A stretch of 60,400 nt of DNA from Kiritimatiellia bacterium (GTDB lineage: Bacteria > Verrucomicrobiota > Kiritimatiellia > RFP12 > JAAYLN01): positions 1 through 60,400 of the forward strand of contig JAFWPM010000254.1 in the NCBI GenBank assembly GCA_017509565.1, read 5' to 3'. Position numbers and translations under genes: made by a program. Positions 7,835 through 16,418 of this stretch are shown in pieces; within the stretch, counting starts at the first letter, position 1, and each line of letters starts with the position of its first letter. The notes below the pieces were generated by a model. That model saw only the letters and a program-made list of their open reading frames with translations. It had not been told where the DNA came from and did not search any database.

Positions 7835-9373
7835 ATGGAAACCCCGCTTTTCTCCGATTCGACGATGGCGCCGTTCGACGACGGCTGGATGTTCACGCCG
7901 CCGGGCGCCTCCGCCGCGCGGCCCGTCACGCTCCCCCACGCCTGGAACGCGGAGGGCTGGAGCTACGAGGCGCCCAGGCCGGCCGAGCCGGCCGGGACGG
8001 GGGTCTATCGCAAGACGCTGCACGGCGTCGGCGCGGGCGACGTCCTGAAGTTCGAGGGGGTCGCGCTCTCCTGCCGCGTCCGGATCGACGGGAAGGAGGT
8101 CGCGTCGAACCTCGGCGCGCACCGCGCCTTCGAGGTCCCGCTCGATTCGGCGAAGGAGGGATCCGAACTCGTGGTCGAAGTGACCGACAAGCCCTCCACG
8201 CCGCTTCTGCCGGAGGGCTGCGACGCGGTTTTCGCGGCCTCGCCGCGATACCGGCGCTGGCCCGCCGCGTTCGGCTCCTCCATGAAGGCCGGCGGCATCT
8301 GGCGGCACGTCCATCTTGTCCGCCGGCGCGGGACGGTCATGGAAACGCCCGCCGTCACGCCCGTCGGCACCCGCTTCGAAGGCACGCTCTCCTTCCTTGG
8401 CAGCCCGGAGGGCCACTCGGTGCGGCTCACGCTTTCCGACGGCGCAGAAACCGTCGCAAAGACCGTCCCCGCGACCGCCGGCGCCTTCGCGATCGCGCCG
8501 GAGCGCCCCGTCTTCTCGTGGCCGCTTCGCCCGTACCTCTACACGCTCGTCTCGGAACTCCTCGCGCCGGACGGCGCCGTTCTCCAGACGATCCGCCAGC
8601 CGCTGTGGCTCATGACCTTCGAGACGCGCGACAGCGAGTTCCGCATGAACGGCAGGCCCTACTTCCTGCGCGGCCAGAACGGGTTTCCGCACTGCAACGT
8701 CCCCTACGACCGCGAGTACATCCGCCAGTATGTTTCCGCCTGCCGCGCGCAGGGCGTCGAAATCAGCCGCTTCCACACCGAGCCGCCCTCCCACGAATGG
8801 CTCGACGAGTGCGACCGCCAGGGGGTCATGGTGATTCTCGAAATGCCGCTCCACGGCTCCGTCGGCTGCTATTCCTTCGGCAGCGAGCAGTTCCAGAAGA
8901 CGGAACTCGCCGAAATCATCTCGGTCGTCCGGGAATGCCGCCACCACCCCTGCGTCCAGATCTGGAGCATGGGCAACGAGCTCATCGTCGCCTGCGAGCG
9001 CGACCGCGGCCTCGGCAAGCCGCTGTTCGACGTGCTGGAGGGCTGGATCGCCGAAGTGCGGAAACTCTCCGCCCAGCCGGTGATCGCCAACTCGAACGGC
9101 GACGCCGCCAACCTCGTTCACAAGACCGTCGGCGACATCGACGACATCCACCAATACGGCGGGTGGTACACGGAAACGCTCTACGACCTCAGGCATTTCG
9201 CCGACTGCACCCTCAAGAACGACATGCTGTTCCAGCCCGCGATCAGCACGGAGAGCATCGCGGCCTACACGAACGACGACGGCGAACCCTTCGTGCGGGG
9301 GAACGACGTCCGCCAGCGGAAAGTCGTGGACATGCGCATCGGCCGGATCGCCGACCTCTCCGCGCAGGTGTAG
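7835..9373 (+). CDS. Glycoside hydrolase family 2-like enzyme, N-terminal part ending at an in-frame amber codon
   Basis: 512 residues: a sugar-binding jelly-roll domain (TLPHAWNAEGWSY, CRVRIDGKEVASNLGAHRAF), an immunoglobulin-like domain, then a TIM barrel with Glu382 in SMGNEL as probable acid/base and Glu473 in ISTES as probable nucleophile. No signal peptide is present. The family includes beta-galactosidases and beta-glucuronidases. The frame stops at TAG 9371-9373 after DLSAQV, yet the same frame continues (DYQAFMLKEYAEAL) for a further 1170 bases with clear protein-like content. CAG to TAG would be the simplest lesion. TAG is the ordinary stop of neighbouring genes (1065, 2256), so general recoding is unlikely. 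With the barrel cut near its end, activity is doubtful. Confidence 0.8.
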   Translation: METPLFSDSTMAPFDDGWMFTPPGASAARPVTLPHAWNAEGWSYEAPRPAEPAGTGVYRKTLHGVGAGDVLKFEGVALSCRVRIDGKEVASNLGAHRAFEVPLDSAKEGSELVVEVTDKPSTPLLPEGCDAVFAASPRYRRWPAAFGSSMKAGGIWRHVHLVRRRGTVMETPAVTPVGTRFEGTLSFLGSPEGHSVRLTLSDGAETVAKTVPATAGAFAIAPERPVFSWPLRPYLYTLVSELLAPDGAVLQTIRQPLWLMTFETRDSEFRMNGRPYFLRGQNGFPHCNVPYDREYIRQYVSACRAQGVEISRFHTEPPSHEWLDECDRQGVMVILEMPLHGSVGCYSFGSEQFQKTELAEIISVVRECRHHPCVQIWSMGNELIVACERDRGLGKPLFDVLEGWIAEVRKLSAQPVIANSNGDAANLVHKTVGDIDDIHQYGGWYTETLYDLRHFADCTLKNDMLFQPAISTESIAAYTNDDGEPFVRGNDVRQRKVVDMRIGRIADLSAQV

Positions 9374-9388
9374 GACTACCAGGCGTTC

Positions 9389-10543
9389 ATGCTCAAGGAA
9401 TACGCCGAGGCCCTGTGGCGGCGCCGCCGGCCGGACAGCAATTTCGCCGGCTACATCCCCTTCGGGCAATACACATGGTTCCGCCATCCGTTCCAGAAGG
9501 GACCCGGAGGCCTGGAGCCGAAGCGCATCTGGGACGCCTTCCGCGAGGTGCTGGGGCCGGTGCATGTCCAGCTGGAATGCTTCGACCGCCACGTTTACGC
9601 GGGCGCGCCGATCCGCGGAACCCTGCGCCTCTACCACGAAAACGTGCATCTGCCGGAAACCTGCGAGTTCGCGGTCCGCGTGGAAAGCGCCGGTGAAGTT
9701 CTCTTCTCCGCCCCGGTCGCGGTGCGCTACCACGAATCGGCGGAGATGGCCGTCGAGCTGGGGCCCTTCCCGAAAGGGGTGCGGCGGCTGGAGCTCGCCG
9801 CGCTCGCGGAGGGGCGGGTCGTCGCGCGGAACCATCTCGACCTGCGCGGCTACGCGGTCGGGGAGGCGGAGCCCGCGCGGAATGTCGCGGTCTTCGACCC
9901 CGAAGGGCGGCTGCGCGGCATCGGGACGGAACTCGGCGACCCGGCTGGAATCGCCGGATTCGACCCGGGGAGGACGACGTTCCTCGTCGGCCCCCATGCC
10001 CTGGGCCGCCAGACGCAGTCCGCGCGGGAGGCGGTCCGCGACTGGATCGGGCGCGGCGGGTTCGCGGTCGTCCTGGAGCAGAACCCGGGACCGTGGACGG
10101 GCAATGTCTTCGGAACGGGCATCGGGTTCGTCCGCGCGTGCCAGCCGCAGTGGTCGCGCTGGGCGATGAACCTCGTGAAGCACACCGACCGCGCCGACAT
10201 CTGCGAGCCGTCCGACCCGCTGTTCGCGGGGCTGGCGGAAGAGGACATGCGCTGGTGGAACGGGGACACCTTCCTCGCCCACGACTACCTCGCGCTCGAC
10301 ACGCTGCGGGAGGGCGACCGGATCCTTTCGCGCATCGGCAACGGCCTCGACGCCGGCGAACTCATGCCGGTGCAATACGAATACCGGGATTCGAGCTACA
10401 GCCTGACCGCCGTCGAACGCCGCGTCGGGCGCGGCGCGATCCTCTGCACTTCGCTGCTCGTCGGGACGAAACGCGGACTCGAACCCGTCGCCGACATCCT
10501 GCTCTGCAACATGCTTGCGCAGTCGCGAAAGCCTGGAGCCTAG
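9389..10543 (+). pseudogene. C-terminal remainder of the GH2-like enzyme, downstream of the amber codon
   Basis: This part is in the same frame as the gene that stops at 9373. It completes the barrel (FAGYIPFGQYTWFRHPFQ) and adds beta-sandwich and glutamine-amidotransferase-like segments (GRTTFLVGPHALG, AVRDWIGRGGFAVVLEQ, NGDTFLAHDYLAL). It could be translated separately from ATG 9389, but I see no good ribosome binding site there, and a product without the N-terminal domains would be unusual. Readthrough, a real nonsense mutation and a sequencing error are all possible. The intact protein would have about 902 residues, a normal size for GH2. Its stop TAG 10541-10543 overlaps the stop of the opposing LamG fragment (shared CTAG). 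Confidence 0.65.
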
Positions 10544-10773
10544 CGGAGGCTTATGACGGTTGCGTCTTCGGAATAGCGCGTCAGGGCGCCTGCGGAGAGG
10601 ATGGCATGGACGCATCGTATTTCGTCCACCATGCCCGCTATTTCCGCGCCACCGCATCCGCCGCCAAGCGCAAATGCGCCTGGAAAGAAGGAGTTGCCTT
10701 TGAGCGGGTTTGCCTCTGGCATGAAGGGCAAATACGGTCCGCAAATTAGGGTTATTGCTTCCACGCAAGCCAA
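10540..10773 (-). pseudogene. C-terminal remnant of a LamG-domain protein
   Basis: The 77-codon frame encodes a piece that looks like the end of a LamG domain (GNSFFPGAF, GGAEIAGMVDEIRC, ILSAGALTRYSED) and ends in DATVISLR, almost the same ending as the LamG protein at 4006-6225 (DATVISIR). Nothing LamG-like precedes it, because upstream on this strand is the 3' end of the phosphoesterase gene, which overlaps it by 22 bases. I read it as the tail of a lost gene. A short functional protein is possible but less likely. Confidence 0.55.
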
Positions 10774-12572
10774 CCGGCCCAGGCTGCAAAGGAGATGATG
10801 AGGACTTTCTGGGTGGCGGTGACGAATGGGGAGAATGGAATCGCGTCCACGTTCAGGAAGACGGCGAAGAGCGCAACGACGACCGCAAACCAGGCCGCCC
10901 AGGCGATTTCAGAGCAGCGGTGACGAAAGGTTGCGGCGACGATGACCGTTCCGCCGCCGACGGCAAAATAGCAGCCGAGGTTATGGACTGCCCCATTGAC
11001 ATCGAACGGCACGAGCGCTATCGTGCAAAGCCCGGCGAAATTGACGACCCCGCCAATGGCGATGCCGGTGCGCCGCCATCCCCGGCTGCGCCGCGCGAGC
11101 GACGCCCACACGAGTCCTACGCTTGTGGCAGAGAGAAACATTCCGGCCATAAACCAGTAGTGGCATACCGGGTATAGGACGCCCTTTACCTCGATTTCGC
11201 CAAGCGCGCTCAGCATCTGGCAAAAGGGGTTGTAGCCCCCACCCGGATAGATGACGGCGGCGACGATGAAGCATGCAAATGCCAGGGCACCAATTGCAGA
11301 CACCAAAATGCCTTCCCTGGAACGGCAATCGGCAACAACGGCAATCGGCAAATACTCGCGGGAGCCGTCGGGCGCGCGTGCCACCGCCACCGCCTCCCCG
11401 GGCGACAGCGCCGATATGACGCCGTCATTGGAGATTGTCGCTACGTCGTTGTGGTATTTGAAGGCATGGTCGAATTTACTTATGGCGTTTGGCGGCATAT
11501 ATTGGGTTGTGTGGTCGGCATCGTAGCACCCCCACATCCCGGAATCGTGCAAAGTCTCGGCGCGGAGCGCCATTGTGTCCCCCGCCTGCAGCCGTGTTAC
11601 GGCAAGGCGCAGGGTGCGGTTGGATCCGCCTCCGACGCGGGTGAAATGGACAAGGCCGCGTTTAAAGTCAAACTGCACGGCATCGAAGGTCTGTCCAGCC
11701 CAGGTCCCGGCATCCTTTTCCGGAAGTCCCGGAATCCACGGCAGCGAACGATTGATGTAGTCCACGTAGGCGGCGTCGCAAGGCTCGGAGACATGCCACA
11801 GGCCATCGACGCAGGACTGCAACTCTCCATGATGATGGCCGGAGATGGCCAGGGCGACGCGACCCGTCGCGGATAACGGCGCAAGCGCCTTGCGCAGGGG
11901 AAGAAATGTTTTCTTCTCCCCATCGTTCGCGGCGACGCCCGCAATTGGGGCATGGCTGGCCACGACCGCCAGCCAACCTGCGGGGAGCGTCCCGAGCACT
12001 TCTTTTGATAGCCACCGCAGTTGCGCTACGGAAACCTCGTCGGCACGGCCCCACCAGGAACGGCCTGGAATTACGCCTTCGTGCGTGTCCAACGCCACAA
12101 GGCGAACGCCCGCCGAAGGGAAATCGACAAAATAGGCGCAAGATCCGGGGGCGCCGGACATGGTGTGCGCCAGACGGCGCACGGCCTTGGTGTCGAGAAG
12201 AATGGCGGCCGTCTTCACAGCGCCATAGGTGAAGCCGTCTTCCACGTCTGGAGCCGCGCGAACGGTGAAGTCATGGTTGCCGTGCAGCGGCAGGAAGTCG
12301 CCGCCGGCAGCCTCGACGGCTGCGACCCAGAGCCGGCGGTAGCGTTCGACAGCCTCGTCTATCTCAAAGCGCGATCCGAAAGCGTCGGGGATGTCGCCTC
12401 CGCAGACAACCGTGCGAAGACCAGTTTCCGCAATCAATTCGGCCAAAAGTTCGCCGGAGCGGCAATGGTTTGATGGCACATGCAGGTCTGAAATGAACCA
12501 GAAACCGAAAGGGCAGGTCTTCGAAAGTTCACCGACGCGTGAGGCAAGCCGCGATATTTCCTCTTCGAACAT
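10752..12572 (-). CDS. Calcineurin-like metallophosphoesterase fused to an Ig-like segment and a DUF998 membrane domain
   Basis: ATG 12572 is chosen because GGAAAG precedes it and the metallophosphoesterase fold starts soon after. Of 606 residues, about 20-330 hold the metal-binding blocks FISDLHVP, GGDIPD, HGNHDF, SHAPI and SGHHHG. About 330-430 hold a bacterial Ig-like (BIG2-type) strand pattern (VATISNDGVISALSPGEAVAVA). From about 440 to the end there are some seven hydrophobic segments with DUF998 hallmarks (YPGGGYNPFCQMLSALG, HNLGCYFAVGGG). The junction codes from a duplicated 14-base sequence, which suggests two ancestral genes joined in frame. It is the last intact gene of a minus-strand operon, 28 bases after the DUF4091-like gene. 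The natural substrate is unknown; the catalytic half has no obvious signal peptide. Confidence 0.8.
   Translation of the reverse strand: MFEEEISRLASRVGELSKTCPFGFWFISDLHVPSNHCRSGELLAELIAETGLRTVVCGGDIPDAFGSRFEIDEAVERYRRLWVAAVEAAGGDFLPLHGNHDFTVRAAPDVEDGFTYGAVKTAAILLDTKAVRRLAHTMSGAPGSCAYFVDFPSAGVRLVALDTHEGVIPGRSWWGRADEVSVAQLRWLSKEVLGTLPAGWLAVVASHAPIAGVAANDGEKKTFLPLRKALAPLSATGRVALAISGHHHGELQSCVDGLWHVSEPCDAAYVDYINRSLPWIPGLPEKDAGTWAGQTFDAVQFDFKRGLVHFTRVGGGSNRTLRLAVTRLQAGDTMALRAETLHDSGMWGCYDADHTTQYMPPNAISKFDHAFKYHNDVATISNDGVISALSPGEAVAVARAPDGSREYLPIAVVADCRSREGILVSAIGALAFACFIVAAVIYPGGGYNPFCQMLSALGEIEVKGVLYPVCHYWFMAGMFLSATSVGLVWASLARRSRGWRRTGIAIGGVVNFAGLCTIALVPFDVNGAVHNLGCYFAVGGGTVIVAATFRHRCSEIAWAAWFAVVVALFAVFLNVDAIPFSPFVTATQKVLIISFAAWAGWLAWKQ
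11322..11351. repeat. Duplicated period-7 repeat at the phosphoesterase/DUF998 junction
   Basis: ACGGCAATCGGCAA occurs at 11322-11335 and again at 11338-11351. Within each copy GGCAATC/GGCAA has a 7-base period. It is translated, in frame, as part of the linker between the soluble and membrane halves. Confidence 0.8.
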
Positions 12573-12600
12573 TGTCTTTCCGCGCCATCCTGGACCTGCA

Positions 12601-14964
12601 TCAACGCCCAACCGAATCAAACGCTCGCAAGGCCGTTTCGCGCAGGGCGAGGATGTCCTCCCCTTTTTGAGTTTGCACGCGCCTGCGCCGCCAATGCCAG
12701 CCTGTCCTGTCCCAGGCCGCATTCGACCGCTTCATCACATCGGCGAGGACGTCTTCCCTGCCGGCCGCCTTGAGCGCGTCGATCAGGCGGGCATCTTCAG
12801 CCGCCTCGCGCAGCGTCTCGTAGAGCGCGGTAATGGCGACATCCTCGCCAAGCGGCATTACCGCCTGGTAGTCGAGGTTGAGGACGCCCCAGGAGTCTAT
12901 GTCCCACACGTCGATGTTGGGGTGGCAATACTCATAGTAGGCGAACCCGTTGAAGCCAAAGCGCCGGCATCTCCAGACCATCTCGCGGCCAGTTCTGCCG
13001 GCAGGGTGGCAATACATCGCATTGATGGGGCGGGGGTAAAGCCAAATCCATTCCATAAGCGCGCTGGCGGTGCTGGGCAGTCCATCTTCGGACGCCGACT
13101 CCCCATACCGGTCGTCGGCGTGGTCTGGTCGAGGCGTCGCGAGATAGGAGTGCGGGCATGAAATGTCAATGCAATCGTTGTATTCCGGCAGCAAGGCCCC
13201 TGCGACAGTCTCCGGTGAGTAAAAGGGAGAGTTGCCATCGCCTTTTCCCCTACCTGCATAGAAAAGCGGATCGCAGTGGAGACGCAGGTCCGGTGCGGCG
13301 TCCTTGACAAGACGGGCGAGGGCCATCACGGAACGGGCGTTGCCCGGCTGCGGCTCATCAGGCAGGAAAGCGGCGACGCGACTGCTCTCCAGACCTAAAA
13401 GGCGGCTACGCGCGAGGAATGCCCTTGCCCCATCCTGAATTCTCAGGCGATCGTTTTCCGAAAGCGCCGCGAACTCTCCTTTGGCGACGCGCTTGTAGAG
13501 TTCCGGGTCGCACCACTTGTCGCAGCCAACGCTGGCTTGCGGCACAGAGGAGAAGAATATGGCCTCCTTGGATCCAGGCTCAGGAAGAAAGCGGGTTGTG
13601 GTCGCGCCAATGCCGATGTATCGCTCGGCGTCTCGCGCCACGCGGCGCTCGCTCTCGAAAGGATACTGCTTCGTGAATGGCTCGTAGGCGTATATCCACA
13701 TCGACTGCTGCGGAAGTGACAGATCGACGATTGTCAGCGGAATCGGGAGGGCCGCGCTTGCAGAGGCCGCTGGGTGAGTCGCGCTAGCGGCCACCGCGCG
13801 TAACGCACCGTCGCGCAATCCCGGCGCCGCGCCGCTCGTGGTGAGGCGCAGCATGACGACGCATCCTTCGCCCGGCCCTAGCGGGACTGCGCAGGGGAAC
13901 CCCGCGACCTGCGACGGGTTTGCCAGGTATCGGCGAAGGAAGTTCTCGCGCGGAATGGCGTTCGTGAAGAAGAACGGGACAAGGTCGATCTCGTCCCTGT
14001 CGCCGTTGTTTATGCCGAATGCGTTCTCGGTGGCGAGCTTGACGCGTTCCAAGGCGGTGATCCGCCGCCTGGGCGGCGAAATCCGCATCGCGCCGCCAAC
14101 GAGCAACTCGACCGCCACGCCATCGCCGAAGCCATCTGCCGACAGGCCGATGGATTGCGGCGCGTCAGTTCCGTTCACTACGGCGAAATAGCGGCTTTCT
14201 GTCTCATTCAACGCCATGGTGAGCGGGAAATCCGCCGGCGTCGTGCCAGAGGGTTTTGAATTCAGGCTAGGCGTGGGCATCGGGAGTATTGAGACCGCAC
14301 CGCGCTCTCCGCCGGGGAATTCGAGCGCACCGTCAGACGCTATGCCGTCGATGGCCTCCGGGTATCGCGATGAGACTTCGCCGTCACCCCAGACGTAAAC
14401 GTCGTCCAGGACAGTGCGGGATTCTGGCGGGACGGCCTGGAAGGAGAGGCGCAGGAAGTGGCCAGTGCCTCTGCAGCGCAACCGTGTGATGGCGCCCGTC
14501 GTTGAAAAGGCGATTCGATCATGCCAGTTGGCGCGGTCTTCGGAGAATTCGACGAATCCCCCCGCCTGGTGGCACTGCGCATGAAGCAGGGTCACTTCAC
14601 TGAATTTGCAGGGGCGCTTGAAGTCAAAGGAAACAACAAGCGGCGAAGCGTCTTTCCGGCCCACAACCTGGGTGTCGGCTTCGGCCGGATGGCGGCGGAA
14701 GAGACGATAGGCGGGGACGGGTTCCCCTTTTGCCTCACGGGTATCGGAGGGGGCTTCCGGCGATGTCTCCCACTCGTATTCGACGCCGGTGAAAAGCCTG
14801 TCGCCGAACCAGCGCTGGTTCGGCGTGAGGAGCAGCCCCTCCGGAGCGCCGGACGGGTCTGGTGTCCCGTCAAACCAGCGGATAGGGATGGGAGCCGCCA
14901 TGGCCGAGGCCATGGCGGCTATCGCCAAATGAGCGGCAAGACAGGGATGGCGCGTCAGGTGCAT
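12601..14964 (-). CDS. Secreted DUF4091/GH123-like protein
   Basis: The protein has 787 residues with a signal peptide (about residues 1-23, ending AMAAP). Residues 90-210 look like a discoidin/galactose-binding beta-sandwich (FKRPCKFSEVTLLHAQ, FVEFSEDRANWHDR, LDDVYVWGDGE). The C-terminal half is a barrel with DUF4091 character: LPDEPQPGN contains adjacent Asp536 and Glu537, the kind of pair used by GH123 beta-N-acetylgalactosaminidases, and FNGFAYYEYCH and WGVLNLDY follow. GH123-like activity on amino-sugar glycans is a reasonable guess, not a certainty. It starts 7 bases after the FGE-like gene and is followed 28 bases later by the phosphoesterase gene, so one operon is likely. Confidence 0.75.
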   Translation of the reverse strand: MHLTRHPCLAAHLAIAAMASAMAAPIPIRWFDGTPDPSGAPEGLLLTPNQRWFGDRLFTGVEYEWETSPEAPSDTREAKGEPVPAYRLFRRHPAEADTQVVGRKDASPLVVSFDFKRPCKFSEVTLLHAQCHQAGGFVEFSEDRANWHDRIAFSTTGAITRLRCRGTGHFLRLSFQAVPPESRTVLDDVYVWGDGEVSSRYPEAIDGIASDGALEFPGGERGAVSILPMPTPSLNSKPSGTTPADFPLTMALNETESRYFAVVNGTDAPQSIGLSADGFGDGVAVELLVGGAMRISPPRRRITALERVKLATENAFGINNGDRDEIDLVPFFFTNAIPRENFLRRYLANPSQVAGFPCAVPLGPGEGCVVMLRLTTSGAAPGLRDGALRAVAASATHPAASASAALPIPLTIVDLSLPQQSMWIYAYEPFTKQYPFESERRVARDAERYIGIGATTTRFLPEPGSKEAIFFSSVPQASVGCDKWCDPELYKRVAKGEFAALSENDRLRIQDGARAFLARSRLLGLESSRVAAFLPDEPQPGNARSVMALARLVKDAAPDLRLHCDPLFYAGRGKGDGNSPFYSPETVAGALLPEYNDCIDISCPHSYLATPRPDHADDRYGESASEDGLPSTASALMEWIWLYPRPINAMYCHPAGRTGREMVWRCRRFGFNGFAYYEYCHPNIDVWDIDSWGVLNLDYQAVMPLGEDVAITALYETLREAAEDARLIDALKAAGREDVLADVMKRSNAAWDRTGWHWRRRRVQTQKGEDILALRETALRAFDSVGR

Positions 14965-14971
14965 TTCGTCG

Positions 14972-16369
14972 CTATTTCAGCCCTGCGGTGCAGATTACCC
15001 TGAAACCCAGATTGGCGAAGTGCTTCGACGGGTCCGCGTACAAGCGCCTTGCGGAGCGCGCGTAGTTTGCGTTGAACTGCCAGGAGCCGCCACGCCTCAC
15101 CCGAGCTGCAACAGTCGCGCCAGAAAGGGTTTTTGCGACATCGTTCGGATTGACATTCAAGAAACCCGCGTTGGCGCTGACGTCTGCTTCATACCAGTCG
15201 CCACACCATTCAAGCACGTTCCCCAGCATATCGTAGAGTCCCCAGTCGTTTGGGGCGTATGAGCCAACGATAGCCGTGCCGCAGTCTGGGTCGTAAGACG
15301 AGTTTGCGGTAGTGTTGGTGACATTGCCGGCATAGCGGGCAATCTTTGAAAGGTTTGCATCGACGGTCTGGTTGCTGTCACCGTTAAGGGCCACCTTGAC
15401 TTGCATGGCGGATCCATCGGGATAGTATCCGGAGCCATTTCCCGCGCGACAGGCATATTCCCACTGCGCCTCACTGGGGAGGTCGAAGTCAAGGCCCGTC
15501 TTCAGGCGCAGAAGCCCCAGGAAACTGTCGTTCGTCGGATCCTGCGCCAGCGTTCCGGCTGCGGTTGTCGTTGAAGACGAAGAGGCGTGGGTAGTCCGGT
15601 GGGTGTTGCGGATTTCGTTGAATGAGATGTTTTCCATTGGGCGCGAGCCGCCTTCAACGCTGAAATACGCCTTTTGGGCTGAGTTGGTGGCAACAAGCCC
15701 CCATTGGGTCTGCGTGATTTCAAAGACGCCGATATAGTAGTTGTTTGTGAGGGACAAGTTGAAATTCTCCTCGGTTGTGACGCTGCGCTGCGTTCCTTCG
15801 GCGGTTGTGGATCCCATCGTCCATGTGATGTCGCGGGCCATGATCTTTCGCATAAGGAGCATGGTAGTCTTGTAGAGGTCGCTGGTGACGCCGCCGGGAA
15901 CGAAGTCGGCTGCTGGGTAGTAGCGTCTTGGCGTTGCCGCCGTGGCGGCGGACGATATGTCCACGACCATGTAGTCCGGGGTGTTGTCGGTAGTCCAGGC
16001 GGTCACCACGGCACGCGCGCCGCCGTCTGGGATTTTGTGGTCGGGCCACGAGAGCGCAGGTTCCCATGTGATGGCGCGCGAACCAGCCTCGACCAGCTTC
16101 CAGACGTCGCCCTGGGCGTTGCAAACGGCCGCGCCGCCTATGCTTGTCCATCCGGGGTCGTCGGACGAGGCGCTTGTGTTGGCGTTGGTCTGCACGTCCA
16201 GAGTGACAACGGCGTCGCCGCCTTCAAGCGTGTAGGCGACGGTCACCGTGCGGCTTGGGTTCTGGGTCATTGCGACAGACGTTATTTGGGGCGTAGCCGC
16301 CAATGAGGCAAAGGCGGAGAAGGCCAGCGCGAAGAATGCGGTATCCAATCTATTGCTGGTGAAGTTCAT
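14972..16369 (-). CDS. Secreted formylglycine-generating-enzyme-like (SUMF1 fold) protein, copy 1
   Basis: ATG 16369 has AAAAGGAG upstream. The 465-residue protein has a signal peptide (ends SLAATP), an N-terminal beta-sandwich (residues about 25-170: ITSVAMTQ, VTVAYTLEGGDAVVTLDVQTN), then an FGE-sulfatase/SUMF1 fold (LPSEAQWEYACRAG, WGLYDMLGNVLEWCGDWY, RVRRGGSW, LGFRVIC). True FGE enzymes oxidise a sulfatase cysteine using a copper-binding cysteine pair near RGGS..C..C; here the block is QFNANYARSARR, without cysteine. No sulfatase gene is in the window. A structural or binding role is therefore more likely than catalysis. It follows the small secreted protein gene by 49 bases. A paralogue at 38248-39606 has the same layout and the same C-terminal AGLK. 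Confidence 0.85.
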   Translation of the reverse strand: MNFTSNRLDTAFFALAFSAFASLAATPQITSVAMTQNPSRTVTVAYTLEGGDAVVTLDVQTNANTSASSDDPGWTSIGGAAVCNAQGDVWKLVEAGSRAITWEPALSWPDHKIPDGGARAVVTAWTTDNTPDYMVVDISSAATAATPRRYYPAADFVPGGVTSDLYKTTMLLMRKIMARDITWTMGSTTAEGTQRSVTTEENFNLSLTNNYYIGVFEITQTQWGLVATNSAQKAYFSVEGGSRPMENISFNEIRNTHRTTHASSSSTTTAAGTLAQDPTNDSFLGLLRLKTGLDFDLPSEAQWEYACRAGNGSGYYPDGSAMQVKVALNGDSNQTVDANLSKIARYAGNVTNTTANSSYDPDCGTAIVGSYAPNDWGLYDMLGNVLEWCGDWYEADVSANAGFLNVNPNDVAKTLSGATVAARVRRGGSWQFNANYARSARRLYADPSKHFANLGFRVICTAGLK

Positions 16370-16418
16370 GATTTGACTCCTTTTGTGGGGTGAGGTTGAA
16401 GGTTGTTGGGTTGAAGTC

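Noticed and set aside
9371-9373. Global recoding of TAG, for example as pyrrolysine
   Set aside because: Several intact genes end in TAG in the window (1065, 2256, 10543), which argues against general recoding.
7715-10789. A 1024-codon open frame on the minus strand opposite the hydrolase and GH2 genes
   Set aside because: It is a GC-rich antisense frame of the GH2 and propeller genes. Its translation is low-complexity Arg/Ala/Gly/Asp-rich with no family motif, while the plus strand has clear catalytic blocks.
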